A DNA stretch of 64,000 nt, from contig CAYFGK010000005.1 of the NCBI GenBank assembly GCA_964342305.1, forward strand, positions 1 through 64,000. Direction: 5' to 3'. Positions within the stretch are counted from its first letter, which is position 1, and every line of letters starts with the position of its first letter. Source of the stretch: DT-110 sp964342305. GTDB lineage: Bacteria; Bacteroidota; Bacteroidia; Chitinophagales; Saprospiraceae. The notes below the pieces were generated by a model that was not told where the DNA came from, did no database searches, and saw nothing but the letters and a program-made list of their open reading frames with translations. Made by a program: the position numbers and the translations under genes. Of this stretch, positions 1 through 8,975 are shown in pieces.

Positions 1-77
1 GTTAGAGGGTGGGTTTTGCCCAAAAAGCACAATCATTCAAGTTTCGTACAGTCCTAATTGAGCATTAAGCATTGCTA

Positions 78-119
78 ACTGAGAACTGGAAACTACCGAC
101 TGAGAACTGAAGACTACCA
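78..119. repeat. 21-bp tandem duplication
   Basis: Two adjacent 21-bp copies, 78-98 and 99-119, both built on ACTGAGAACTG followed by a variant of GAAACTACC. It lies in the otherwise featureless first 200 bases, where I see no gene. No function is apparent. Confidence 0.6.
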
Positions 120-200
120 ATCTTCCCAAAAAACGCTTATCTTTTAAATTCGAAACATAATTGGGCGATCCACCCGCCTTTCATCGTAAAATAGCGACTT

Positions 201-335
201 ATGGCAAAAGGAAAACGAAAAGCGCGCCAGGCGGCCCGCGAACGCAAAGAAGCAAAACGCGTAATGACCATCACCCTGGTCTCTACCTTGGTACTCATTG
301 TGCTTCTGTACATTATGTATACGAACGCAACCTGA
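201..335 (+). CDS. small single-pass membrane protein, 44 aa
   Basis: A 44-residue reading frame from ATG 201 to TGA 333-335. It starts MAKGKRKARQAARER, so about the first 20 residues are strongly basic, followed by one hydrophobic segment (about residues 23-40, TLVSTLVLIVLLYIMY) and a short tail. The layout predicts an inner-membrane peptide with a basic cytosolic N-terminus. An AT-rich TATCTTTT sequence near 134-141 could be its -7 promoter element, and a hairpin with a T-run follows at 359-393, so it looks like a complete monocistronic unit. I do not recognise the family, and the function is unknown. The amphipathic gene structure and the flanking signals are the reasons for calling it real. 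Confidence 0.6.
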   Translation: MAKGKRKARQAARERKEAKRVMTITLVSTLVLIVLLYIMYTNAT

Positions 336-358
336 GCTACCCAACAAACACCGCCCGA

Positions 359-393
359 AAGTCATGACTGCTATGTGCGGCCATGACTTTTTT
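359..393 (+). terminator. intrinsic terminator between convergent genes
   Basis: An 8-bp perfect stem (AAGTCATG at 359-366, CATGACTT at 382-389) with a 15-base loop and a T-run to 393. It closes the small membrane-protein gene and overlaps the end of the converging gene at 392. Confidence 0.75.
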
Positions 394-1843
394 ATTGACT
401 ACCGGGACCATAACTGATAATGATCTGGGCGGGAAGTAACCGATCGGTAATCACCTTGAAGGTATCTTGCTGACTGCGATGAGTGGGGTAATCCAAGCCT
501 CCAATGATCAATTCGGGTAGGCTTTCTCCAGCATCGGTAACCGGATTTTTGCCGGCTTTTTTCAAGTAGAGGGGAAGACTGGAGGGGCCTTTCAGCATAG
601 TGGTATCGACCAGAACATCGGTGCGATTAGTACCCACCCGATCGAGTTGATCAACCACCACCCGGGCAACCCGGCGACCCTCCCACAAGGGGAACAATTG
701 CAACCAAAACAGGCTGGTGGCCAGCAAACCCGCCAGGGCCATCCCTCCGAGTACAAACCGACGGTTGAATCCATATAATCCGATAACCGCCGCGAAGCTG
801 AGCATCCAGTAAACAGCACTGAAAGCCATCCCCGACCGGAAGCCGGTGCCGCGAAATTCGAAGAAGCCGCCAAGCATCAATAAGGTGGCTACGAAGAAAA
901 AGCCAACCAGATGCAGGAGCATGATCGTCTTGACGATATTGCCGTGGGGATAATTGTTACGAAAGTAATCGCTCAGGTGTTTGCCGGTCAGCAGAGCTAT
1001 TCCGCCCAGTACAGCCGGCGATTGTACCAGCAGGCAAATGATGATCCAGCTTAGTACCAGGATCGACCATTCCTCGCGCTTGCGGGCCTTCTGAATACTG
1101 TCCCACAGACCGGCACCGAAGAACCCAAGGAACGGCAGAGTGCTTAGCAAGGCACCCAAAGCAAACACCCACCAGGCCGTGCGTCCCCAGCCAAGGTATT
1201 GACCGGGGGCCAGCCAATTCAGTCCATCAGTAAGGTACAAAGCCAGCACCGAAATCGCCGCAAAAAACCAGGGGTGTAACTGGACCAATCGGCGACCCTG
1301 CGGATGGATAAAAACCAGAGCCACGGGAAAAAGGATCCACAGCAAAAGGCTGGAAACCGGATCGAGCCAAATACTTAGCAGCATAGCTACGTACACCAGC
1401 AAACGGTAAGCAACGGAGGGTTTTTTAAGGAATGCGATAACCCCCAGGATGCCTATAAAGTGGATACCTAGTAACCAGGCATCACCGCTGCCGAAATGCC
1501 CCAGGGTGGAAAGCCCAAAGGTACTCATGAGCACCAGCAATCCATGCAGGATGGTGTTTTTGCCGAAAAGGCGCTTTCCCAACACATAAAATACCACCAT
1601 CGCCAGTACCAACCAGATGATGCTGGGTAGTCGCAGGCCAAAACCTGAGAGCTTATCGGCAGCTCCCGTAATACGGGCCAGGTCGACCAGGATCAATCCG
1701 GCTTCGCCAGCCTGTGCTCGTTCCACGATTTGTGTTTCTGCGCCCGCCCAGATCAGAGCAACGTCACTCATCAAAAAGAGATTGATCAGGCACAGCAGAC
1801 CGGCAAAGGCAACGAACGTCCAGTTTCGGACCAGGTAATCCAT
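392..1843 (-). CDS. multi-pass membrane protein, GT39/ArnT-like
   Basis: A 483-residue protein with about ten or more hydrophobic segments spread along its length. After the first membrane segment there is a loop with a conserved-looking RLPSIIWLVLAMVVFY stretch. This arrangement of loop, then RLPS, then membrane helix is what is seen in dolichyl-phosphate-mannose/ArnT-type glycosyltransferases (GT39/GT83), which transfer sugars from lipid carriers at the membrane. The usual catalytic DE or DD acidic pair early in the first loop is not clear to me; an AGAETQIVERAQAGEAG loop occupies that place. The transferase role is therefore inferred from topology and weak similarity only. It is divergent from wbqC (94 bp apart) and convergent with the 44-aa gene. 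It could equally be an uncharacterised polyprenyl-linked membrane protein. Confidence 0.55.
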   Translation of the reverse strand: MDYLVRNWTFVAFAGLLCLINLFLMSDVALIWAGAETQIVERAQAGEAGLILVDLARITGAADKLSGFGLRLPSIIWLVLAMVVFYVLGKRLFGKNTILHGLLVLMSTFGLSTLGHFGSGDAWLLGIHFIGILGVIAFLKKPSVAYRLLVYVAMLLSIWLDPVSSLLLWILFPVALVFIHPQGRRLVQLHPWFFAAISVLALYLTDGLNWLAPGQYLGWGRTAWWVFALGALLSTLPFLGFFGAGLWDSIQKARKREEWSILVLSWIIICLLVQSPAVLGGIALLTGKHLSDYFRNNYPHGNIVKTIMLLHLVGFFFVATLLMLGGFFEFRGTGFRSGMAFSAVYWMLSFAAVIGLYGFNRRFVLGGMALAGLLATSLFWLQLFPLWEGRRVARVVVDQLDRVGTNRTDVLVDTTMLKGPSSLPLYLKKAGKNPVTDAGESLPELIIGGLDYPTHRSQQDTFKVITDRLLPAQIIISYGPGSQ

Positions 1844-1937
1844 AGATTGTAATTTGCGGCGCGACGGGAAGCCTCATGGAAAAATGCAGGTTTTTCCCTA
1901 TCTACGCTTTTTATTGCGAACGCGAAAATAAGAAGTA

Positions 1938-2579
1938 GTGCCCAGAATCGCCGTCATCGAATGGCAATACCTGCCACCGGTCCAGTTTTTCACCTTGTTT
2001 CTCCGTTACGATCAGGTATGGATGGAGGGATGCGAGCACTTTCGCAAGGGCAGCTACCGCAATCGCACCTACATTGCCGGTGCCAACGGCCCCTTGCGCC
2101 TAACCATTCCATTGCGGAAGGGAAAGAACGAGCAACAGCCCATCGAAGCGGTTCAGATCGCCCGCGAACAACCCTGGCAGCAACAACACTGGCAGAGTAT
2201 TCAATCGGCCTACGGAAATGCACCCTTCTTCCCCTTTTACGCCGACGAACTGGCCCCCCTGTTTGAGGAAAACGTCGATTTCTTAGTGCAGTGGAACCGG
2301 AATCTGCTTACGACACTAATGGATTGCCTCGGGTTGGAGAGTGCTCTGCCCGAGACGAAAACCTGGCAAGAAGAACTACCCGAAAATACTCACGACTGGC
2401 GCAATGCCATTCATCCCAAAGAGCACCGCGGACGACCTGATCCGGACTGGCAACCGGCAGCTTACCCACAGGTGTTCCGGGAAAAACATGGTTTTTTACC
2501 CAATTTGAGTATCTTGGATTTACTGTTTTGTGCGGGTCCGGAAAGCGTATCGATCCTGGAGGGATCATTCTCTGACTAG
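1938..2579 (+). CDS. WbqC family protein
   Basis: A 213-residue protein with a GTG start at 1938-1940 (MPRIAVIEWQYLPPVQFF). The N-terminal EWQYLPPVQFF, the central PLRLTIPLRKGK, the WQQQHWQSIQSAYGNAPFF block and FLVQWNRNLLTTLMDCLG are the recognisable signatures of the WbqC-like family (PF08889). The full length matches the family. WbqC proteins are common in Bacteroidota and are often near envelope or surface polysaccharide genes. Their reaction is not established, although links to polysaccharide biosynthesis and metal binding have been suggested. The divergent neighbour is a GT39-like membrane protein, consistent with an envelope role. Confidence in the family is high, in the function low. 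Confidence 0.85.
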   Translation: MPRIAVIEWQYLPPVQFFTLFLRYDQVWMEGCEHFRKGSYRNRTYIAGANGPLRLTIPLRKGKNEQQPIEAVQIAREQPWQQQHWQSIQSAYGNAPFFPFYADELAPLFEENVDFLVQWNRNLLTTLMDCLGLESALPETKTWQEELPENTHDWRNAIHPKEHRGRPDPDWQPAAYPQVFREKHGFLPNLSILDLLFCAGPESVSILEGSFSD

Positions 2580-2663
2580 AACATTACCGGGGCTGAAAGC
2601 CTTTATAGTATGGCTTGGAGGCCTACCATGAAAACCAACACTGAAAAAACGCATTACCTAACC

Positions 2664-4439
2664 ATGTCGGTAAAAACCAACCTGATCCAAAAAAGTCTTC
2701 TCTCCCACCGGGCACACGTCGATGAGGCCGTGAAGGACCTGCACGAACTTGCCATTCGCATTGGGAATGAGGATCTGTCCAAAACAGTAAGTGATTTGCG
2801 GAACCGCATTCACGATCCCTTCATGTTCGTTATTGTCGGGGAGGTGAAGGCCGGGAAGAGCAGCTTCATCAATGCTCTGCTGGAAGCCGACCGGGAAGTG
2901 ACCAAGGTGGCTCCACAGCCTATGACCGACACCATCCAGCAGATCGTGTACGGCCCCGATTACGAAGAAATCACGATCAATCCCTTCCTGAAAAAGATTA
3001 CCGTACCGGTCGATATCCTGAAGGAAATCGCGATTGTAGATACCCCGGGCACCAACACCATCATTGAGAATCACCAGCATATTACCGAGCAGTTTATTCC
3101 GGCCTCCGACCTTATTGTTTTTGTCTTCGAAGCCAAAAACCCCTACCGCCAGAGTTCCTGGGACTTCTTCAACTACATCCGCGATGAGTGGCGCAAGAAG
3201 GTCATTTTTGTACTGCAGCAAAAAGATCTGATGAATGAAGAAGACCTGAAGGTCAATCAAAAGGGCGTCTATGAATACGCTGAGAAAAAAGGCATCCGGG
3301 AGCCTATTGTCTTTTCCGTGTCCGCCAAACAAGAACAGGAAGGGGCTAAGATCGATAGTGGCTTTGTACAGGTCCGCAATTATATCAAAGAGAACATCAC
3401 CGGCGGCCGTGCCCCGGTCATGAAATTGCAGAACAGCGTCGATACTTCCGTACGCATCCTGCAGAATATTTCCGACGGCTTGGATACCCGCGATCGTCAG
3501 TGGGAAGCGGATCAGGCTTTCCGGGAAGATATTAAGGAAACCCTCGATCACCAGGAGAATCAATCCAAAAAACAGGTCGACATCCTGGTGGAGAATATCC
3601 TGGCCGGGTACGATCGTATTACCGGCAAAAAAGAAGAAGAACTGCGAAGCGGACTGGGCTTTTTCGCCCTGGTACGCCGCTCCTTCTCTTCCATATTCAG
3701 TAAGAAGGCCTCGGCCCAGCAATGGCTGGAAGATCTGGCCAAAGAATTGGAAACCGAACTGGATGCCGAGATCAGGAATAAACTAAACGACGGCATCGAT
3801 GACCTGGCCGATAGTGTGCAACAAATGGCAAAGCTGATCGACCTAAAGATCCGCAATAGCCAAACGATTCTTAGTGCCGATCATGAAATATTCAGCGATA
3901 TCGCAGAGCGCCGCCATAATATCATCCGCGATCTGCGCGAGACCTTTGATGATTTTATTCGCAAGTCGGAAAATTTCACTGATTCGGGACTCTTCCCTGA
4001 TAATCGCTCCCTGGCTTCCAATATTGCCACCGGTAGTGGGTTAGCGGTAGTTGGTATTATTCTGGCAGCGGTAGTACAGGGCAGTGTTTTTGACATTACC
4101 GGTGGTGTACTGACTACCCTGGGGTTGTTATTCGCCGGGATTGGCACCAGTGGCAAACGACGAAAAGTAGTAAAGCGATTCCAGGAAGAGATCAGGGAAG
4201 GCCGCGAGCGTATTGAAACCGAAGTCTCCGGCCAATTGAAGAGTTATATTACCCGCCTCAAGGGCAAAATCGATACAAATTTCTTCCGATTCGATCAGAT
4301 GTTGATCAAAGAACGAGAACAGGTTGATGAGCTGCGTTCCGAACACGCCAAGGTAGACCAGATGTTTGTGGAATTAAAAAACACCCTGGCTACCTTTCTC
4401 CGGGACTCGGAAGGGTCAGCGGGCAATCAGGAAGAATAG
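2664..4439 (+). CDS. dynamin-family GTPase
   Basis: A large GTPase of 591 residues from ATG 2664 (another in-frame ATG exists at 2610; 2664 gives the usual N-terminus). Seen: the P-loop GEVKAGKSS at about residues 59-67, a switch-I-type threonine region (APQPMTDT), G3 DTPG at about 126-129, and G4-like LQQKDLM. A long helical region follows, then a hydrophobic hairpin (about residues 455-495, GLAVVGIILAAVV and VLTTLGLLFAGIG) that would insert into the membrane, then basic coiled coil. This is the plan of bacterial dynamin-like proteins, which bind and remodel membranes. It stands alone between wbqC and an aminotransferase. The cellular role (membrane repair, stress or phage defence) is not determined by the sequence. 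Confidence 0.85.
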   Translation: MSVKTNLIQKSLLSHRAHVDEAVKDLHELAIRIGNEDLSKTVSDLRNRIHDPFMFVIVGEVKAGKSSFINALLEADREVTKVAPQPMTDTIQQIVYGPDYEEITINPFLKKITVPVDILKEIAIVDTPGTNTIIENHQHITEQFIPASDLIVFVFEAKNPYRQSSWDFFNYIRDEWRKKVIFVLQQKDLMNEEDLKVNQKGVYEYAEKKGIREPIVFSVSAKQEQEGAKIDSGFVQVRNYIKENITGGRAPVMKLQNSVDTSVRILQNISDGLDTRDRQWEADQAFREDIKETLDHQENQSKKQVDILVENILAGYDRITGKKEEELRSGLGFFALVRRSFSSIFSKKASAQQWLEDLAKELETELDAEIRNKLNDGIDDLADSVQQMAKLIDLKIRNSQTILSADHEIFSDIAERRHNIIRDLRETFDDFIRKSENFTDSGLFPDNRSLASNIATGSGLAVVGIILAAVVQGSVFDITGGVLTTLGLLFAGIGTSGKRRKVVKRFQEEIREGRERIETEVSGQLKSYITRLKGKIDTNFFRFDQMLIKEREQVDELRSEHAKVDQMFVELKNTLATFLRDSEGSAGNQEE

Positions 4440-4485
4440 GAGCAGTGGCAGGTTTTTTCTATCTTTTGGAAAAACTGCTTAACCC

Positions 4486-5775
4486 ATGCTCCGCAACCGT
4501 CGTCAATTCGTTCAGCAGGCTGGCGCACTCACGGCCTCGACCATTCTATTGCCCTGGATGCAAAAATCTGCTCTCGACACTATTTTAGAAAAACGTCGTG
4601 AACTGGATCACCTGTCCCCCGAAGCTTTCGCCAAAAATGAAGACTTCTGGGTGCTGATTCAAAGAGCTTACCAGCAATCGCCGCACTTCATCAATCTGGA
4701 AAACGGTTATTTCAGTCCGCAACCCGTGGAGGTAATGGAGGCCCAGGTGAATAACATCCGGATGATCAATGAACAACCTTCCTTTTACATGCGTAAGCGC
4801 CAGTGGGAAGAGAAAGCGAGTGTAAAAAAATTGCTCGCCCGTCAGGCGGGGTGCAGTCCTGAGGAAATCGTGATCACCCGCAACACGACCGAATCCCTGG
4901 ATACCGTTATTCACGGATTGGATTTCGAACCCGGCTCCGAAGCCATCATGTGCGACCAGGATTACGGCAGTATGCTGGAGGCGTTTGATCAGCAGGCTCG
5001 CCGGCGTGGGCTGGTCAATACCTTTATCGAGCTTCCCCTGCATCCGGTATCCGACAGTGAGATCGTGGAACGCTATGAAAAAGCGATCACGGATAAAACC
5101 AGGGTAATGCTGGTGACTCACCTGATCAATATCACCGGCCAGGTATTGCCCGTTCGCAAGATCTGCGATATGGCACATAAGCACAATGTGCAGGTGATCG
5201 TGGATGGCGCCCACTCTTTTGCCCAACTGGACTTTAAGATCCCCGACCTGGGAGCTGATTATTTTGGCGCAAGCCTCCATAAATGGCTGTGCTGCCCATT
5301 GGGTGCCGGCATATTGTACGTGCGTAAGGATCGCATTGCCAACGTTTGGCCATTGTTTGGAGACGCCAGTCATCCTGCCGACGACATTCGCAAGCTGGAA
5401 CACATTGGCACGCATCCGGTCTCCACTAATCTTACTATTGCCGCCGCCCTTCGCTTCCATCAGATGATCGGCGACCGCCGAAAGCAGGAGCGCCTGCGGT
5501 ACCTGAAAAAGTACTGGACCGAACAGGTCAGGGATGTCCCCGGTATCACCCTGAATACACCCTGGGAAATGGAACGCAGCTCAGCGATTGCCAACGTTGC
5601 GGTAGCGGGATACACCCCCAAGGAACTATGGGATAAACTGTACGATGACTATCGCATCTGGACGGTGGCCATCAACCGCAAGGCGGTGAAGGGCATCCGG
5701 GTGACACCGCATTTGTTTACACCGATCGAACACCTGGATCAGTTTGTCGCAGCCTTAAAAGAGCTGGCGAGCTGA
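4486..5775 (+). CDS. class V aminotransferase-like protein with Tat signal
   Basis: A 429-residue PLP-dependent fold-type I protein. The N-terminus MLRNRRQFVQQAGALTAST has an RRQF twin-arginine-like motif and a hydrophobic stretch, so export through Tat is likely. The body carries ITRNTTESLDTVIHGL (PLP phosphate-binding region), VDGAHSFAQLDF (Asp/His contacting the cofactor ring) and ASLHKWL, with Lys266 as the Schiff-base lysine. This is the isopenicillin-N epimerase/cysteine-desulfurase-like branch of class V. The exact substrate cannot be read from sequence. A partial copy of the dispersed hairpin word lies at 4624-4637. A strong hairpin 16 bp after the stop ends the transcript. Confidence 0.82.
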   Translation: MLRNRRQFVQQAGALTASTILLPWMQKSALDTILEKRRELDHLSPEAFAKNEDFWVLIQRAYQQSPHFINLENGYFSPQPVEVMEAQVNNIRMINEQPSFYMRKRQWEEKASVKKLLARQAGCSPEEIVITRNTTESLDTVIHGLDFEPGSEAIMCDQDYGSMLEAFDQQARRRGLVNTFIELPLHPVSDSEIVERYEKAITDKTRVMLVTHLINITGQVLPVRKICDMAHKHNVQVIVDGAHSFAQLDFKIPDLGADYFGASLHKWLCCPLGAGILYVRKDRIANVWPLFGDASHPADDIRKLEHIGTHPVSTNLTIAAALRFHQMIGDRRKQERLRYLKKYWTEQVRDVPGITLNTPWEMERSSAIANVAVAGYTPKELWDKLYDDYRIWTVAINRKAVKGIRVTPHLFTPIEHLDQFVAALKELAS

Positions 5776-5791
5776 GTATGACATCCCGCAT

Positions 5792-5826
5792 ATGACGGCT
5801 GGCCGACATTTTAGGCTGGCCGTCAT
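5792..5826 (+). terminator. hairpin terminator after the aminotransferase gene
   Basis: A 13-bp stem with two G-T wobbles (5792-5804 with 5814-5826), a 9-base loop and a short T-rich tail. The T-run is weak, so this may be a terminator or an mRNA 3'-end stabiliser. Confidence 0.65.
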
Positions 5827-5999
5827 TTCCGGGCATAGCGTTCTTTTACTATATTTTGACAGGATTTGCTCCTCTACCGTTCTCCCCTGCCCGGCACTAG
5901 CTAAAAAGGTAAATCACAGATAATAGTCATTCCGCGACCCCGGTGTGACCTATACCCATTTACACAAAGAATTAAATCTGTATAACTAAATCCAGTAAC

Positions 6000-8003
6000 A
6001 TGTTTTCGAGAATATTAACCCTGGTTATTACCTGCGCTACCTGGTCGACGACTTTTTCGCAGGGAAACCTCCCGGAAATCAAGTTTGGCGATGTACCAAA
6101 TGCCGACCTGCAAATGACCTCCTACGCCTCCGATACCTCGGCAGAGGCGGTCGTACTGGCTGATTTCGGTGACATTAATTTCCGGTTCGACAATGACGCG
6201 CCATACTACGAACTCGAACGCCACCGGCGTATAAAAATCCTCAAGCGGTCTGGCTTTGATTACGGTGATGTATCTATTTCCTTTTATTCCGAGGACCGTC
6301 TGGAGCAGATCAAAAAGATCGATGCCATTGTGCATAATCCCGATGGTTCCTCTACTGTACTAAAGAAACGCGACTTCTTTGAAGAGGAATACAATGACAC
6401 CTATACCCGATTGAAGTTTACCTTTCCCAATTTACAGGAAGGAAGTGTCATTGAATACAAATACACCCTGAGTTCAGAATACATTTTTGCCATTGATGAC
6501 TGGTATTTCCAGCAGGAGATTCCCACTCGCTACAGTCAGTTGAAGATCACCATCCCGGAATGGTACGACTATGTAAAGATCACTCAGGGCCGGGAGATGG
6601 ATGTAAACACCGTTATTCAGTCCCAGATGCGCTATATGATCCGGCAATCCGGTTCACAAGGTATGCGTACCCGATCGGGCCATATCAATCTGAACACGAA
6701 AACGTACGTATTTGCGATGCGACAGGTGCCCGCAATGAAAGCCGAATCCTACATCACGACCATGGATGATTACCTGGCCAAAGTGAAGATGCAGCTGCGT
6801 GGCACCAATTTTGAAAACATCTACCGGCCACAACTCAGCACCTGGGAAAAAATGGCGGAACAATTGATGGAAACGGGCAGTTTTGGCGAACAGGTCAACC
6901 GCCGGCGATTCTACAAAGATGCCTACGATGCACTGGAGCCGGAACTTAAAAACATGGATAGCCCCAGAGATAAAGCAAGGCTTATTTACCGGTACGTAAA
7001 CAATCGCCTTGAATGGGATGAAAACTATGGTATCTATGCCAGTTCTGACCTCAACGATTGCTTTGAGCAGGGAACGGGTAATGGTGCAGCCATTAACCTG
7101 ATGCTGGTAGCACTGATGAAAGAGGCTGGCCTGGAGGCTTATCCCGTACTCATCAGCACCCGTGGTCACGGAAAGATGACCGAGCTCTACCCTCTAATTT
7201 CCCAGTTTAACCATACGATGGCTTTCGTGCAGTTTGAGGATGGTGCACTAATCCTCGACGGTGGAAACCCGCACCGCCCCATGGGAATGATCCGCCAATC
7301 GGCCCTGAATGGAAAAGCATGGCTGGTACACCCTACGGCCCAGCAATGGCTACAGATCGGGGCAATGGTCGGCGCTTCAACCTATTTTGCCAAACTGGAA
7401 CTGGATGAGTCAGGAAATCTAAGTGGAACCCTGACCGAAAAATATGAGGGCTACAACGCAGCTCTCATTCGCGGCGGTCTGGATGAAGAGGGAGCTGAGG
7501 AAGTACTCGGCACCCAATTCGAAGACAAATACCCGGAAGCCAAAATTGATAATATCGAGATTCCGGATGGGGATGACCCTACCGCAGATCTGCGGGCCGA
7601 TATGTCGGTCTCCATCCCCAATTTTGCGCAACAGATCAGCGGTCGTATTTACCTGGATCCGAATATCGTCCGTCCATTCGAAGAGTCGCCTTTTAAACTG
7701 GAGGACAGGGAATATCCGGTGGAAATCCCCTACCCTTTGCAGGAGAACTTCATCCTCAATTTAGCGCTGCCGGCAGGGTACATTCTCGAGGATCAGCCCG
7801 AACCCTTTAAAGTGAGTATGCCGGGTGGAGCCGGGGAATTTTCCTATAACATCACCCCCGGTGAAACCTCCATTCAGATCGTCTCCCGCTTCCAGCTAAA
7901 CAAAACCACCTGGTTACCGGATGAATATAAATCACTGCGTGAATTCATTGATTACGTAATCGAAAAAACCAGCGAGCAGATCGTACTGACAAAGAAAACC
8001 TGA
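6000..8003 (+). CDS. DUF3857 protein with degenerate transglutaminase core
   Basis: A 667-residue exported protein. The signal peptide (MFSRILTLVITCATWSTTFSQG) is followed by a DUF3857 domain (about residues 50-260: YYELERHRRIKIL, YTRLKFTFPNLQEGSVIEYKY) and a transglutaminase-like domain (about 310-430). In the paralogue downstream the catalytic region reads YGDCKALSNYM; here the same place reads GTGNGAAINLML (residues 358-369), so the nucleophilic Cys is replaced by Gly362. The His region is kept (FNHTMAFV). It is therefore probably not a protease or transglutaminase but a binding protein, as in other Bacteroidota DUF3857 proteins with a GN(S/G)A-type loop. The C-terminal domain is beta-rich. 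It sits upstream of a fasciclin lipoprotein and its Cys-containing paralogue. Confidence 0.85.
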   Translation: MFSRILTLVITCATWSTTFSQGNLPEIKFGDVPNADLQMTSYASDTSAEAVVLADFGDINFRFDNDAPYYELERHRRIKILKRSGFDYGDVSISFYSEDRLEQIKKIDAIVHNPDGSSTVLKKRDFFEEEYNDTYTRLKFTFPNLQEGSVIEYKYTLSSEYIFAIDDWYFQQEIPTRYSQLKITIPEWYDYVKITQGREMDVNTVIQSQMRYMIRQSGSQGMRTRSGHINLNTKTYVFAMRQVPAMKAESYITTMDDYLAKVKMQLRGTNFENIYRPQLSTWEKMAEQLMETGSFGEQVNRRRFYKDAYDALEPELKNMDSPRDKARLIYRYVNNRLEWDENYGIYASSDLNDCFEQGTGNGAAINLMLVALMKEAGLEAYPVLISTRGHGKMTELYPLISQFNHTMAFVQFEDGALILDGGNPHRPMGMIRQSALNGKAWLVHPTAQQWLQIGAMVGASTYFAKLELDESGNLSGTLTEKYEGYNAALIRGGLDEEGAEEVLGTQFEDKYPEAKIDNIEIPDGDDPTADLRADMSVSIPNFAQQISGRIYLDPNIVRPFEESPFKLEDREYPVEIPYPLQENFILNLALPAGYILEDQPEPFKVSMPGGAGEFSYNITPGETSIQIVSRFQLNKTTWLPDEYKSLREFIDYVIEKTSEQIVLTKKT

Positions 8004-8031
8004 AAACACGACAGTTGGTGTTTTCTCCTTT

Positions 8032-8062
8032 GGGGGCAGGACCTTAGTGCTGCCCCCATTTC
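8032..8062 (+). terminator. intrinsic terminator
   Basis: GGGGGCAG (8032-8039) pairs with CTGCCCCC (8050-8057) and is followed by a T-rich tail. It ends the DUF3857 gene. Confidence 0.75.
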
Positions 8063-8064
8063 TA

Positions 8065-8082
8065 TTTTGCCTTTCGGCAAAA
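8065..8082. repeat. dispersed hairpin word, 7-bp stem with TTTC/GAAA loop
   Basis: TTTTGCCTTTCGGCAAAA is a perfect 7-bp stem with a 4-base loop (GAAA when read on the minus strand). It is one of about 20 members of the hairpin family described in the findings, and this copy is intergenic. Confidence 0.7.
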
Positions 8083-8180
8083 TAGTCCTTCCTGATAAAC
8101 TATGAAAACATGACATAAATCCCTGAACTAAAAAACCTTAGCTCCGTTTAACGCCCAGTTTTATCACCAAACAAATAAAT

Positions 8181-8750
8181 ATGAAATACGCAACGATCTT
8201 AATGATGGCCCTCTTTTTCTTCGCATGTGGTCCGGCTACTACCGAAGAAGCGGGTAACGAAGAAGAAACCATGGAAGAATCATCGGAAGACATGGCGACT
8301 GCTCAGGAAACAGCCGCCAGCGACGAGGAAATGGGAAAAGATATTGTGGCCCTCGCCATGGAAACCGAATCCCTGTCTACCCTGGTAGCGGCCGTTAAAG
8401 CCGGTGGGTTGGTTGAGACGCTACAGGGTGAAGGACCTTTCACCGTTTTTGCCCCTACCAACGAAGCATTTGCTGCCCTGCCGGAGGGTACCCTGGAAAG
8501 CCTGCTGAAGCCGGAGAATAAGGACCAGTTGGTAGCCATCCTGACCTACCACGTGGTGCCCGGAAAGGTCATGTCCGCTGATTTGTCCGACGGACAAACT
8601 GCCACTACAGTTAATGGTGCTGATATCACCGTTAGCCTCGATGGCGGAGCAATGATCAATGACGCAAATGTAGCTATGGCCGATGTGGAAGCCTCCAATG
8701 GTGTGGTACACGTGATCGACAAGGTGATCATGCCGCCCATGGAGAACTAA
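8181..8750 (+). CDS. fasciclin-domain lipoprotein
   Basis: A 189-residue protein. The N-terminus MKYATILMMALFFFAC ends in a lipobox-type Cys16, followed by an acidic, low-complexity linker (EEAGNEEETMEESSED) to about residue 50. The rest is one fasciclin/FAS1 domain: TLVAAVKAGGLVETLQGEGPFTVFAPTNEAFAALP (H1 motif), LTYHVVPGKV and the H2-like ASNGVVHVIDKVIMPP. FAS1 domains mediate adhesion or ligand binding, and surface lipoproteins of this size are common in Bacteroidota. It is preceded and followed by its own terminators, so it is probably transcribed alone. Confidence 0.92.
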   Translation: MKYATILMMALFFFACGPATTEEAGNEEETMEESSEDMATAQETAASDEEMGKDIVALAMETESLSTLVAAVKAGGLVETLQGEGPFTVFAPTNEAFAALPEGTLESLLKPENKDQLVAILTYHVVPGKVMSADLSDGQTATTVNGADITVSLDGGAMINDANVAMADVEASNGVVHVIDKVIMPPMEN

Positions 8751-8810
8751 CTGACTGCTTTAACTAAAGGTTGGGCAAGGACCTGGCCTTTTCGGAAGCA
8801 GTAAACCACA

Positions 8811-8855
8811 AAGAAACCGGCAAGCTCCGCAAAGACTTGCCGGTTTCTTTTTTTT
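8811..8855 (+). terminator. strong intrinsic terminator
   Basis: A 14-bp perfect stem (AAGAAACCGGCAAG 8811-8824 with CTTGCCGGTTTCTT 8836-8849), an 11-base loop and a T-run to 8855. The T-run merges directly into a copy of the dispersed word TTTTTTGCGAAAGC (8850-8863). Just upstream, 8766-8802 looks like a decayed copy of the AAACCTTTTCGGAAGCGGTATA repeat seen at 11.2 and 14.7 kb. Confidence 0.85.
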
Positions 8856-8924
8856 GCGAAAGCATACAATAGCCGACACCTCTCAACCCTTGATTCTTCC
8901 GGGTAAAGATCCTTTTTTGTATAT

Positions 8925-8947
8925 TATACCGACAACGAAGTGGTATA
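8925..8947. repeat. short copy of the TATACCGACAACGAAGTGG repeat
   Basis: TATACCGACAACGAAGTGGTATA is a 23-bp segment whose TATACC/GGTATA ends are inverted. It is the short form of the element at 11183-11236 and 14663-14787. It covers an in-frame upstream ATG (8940), which is one reason to place the next gene's start at 8976 instead. Confidence 0.7.
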
Positions 8948-8975
8948 TCTGCCTAAGCAAACAAACCCTGGAAGT

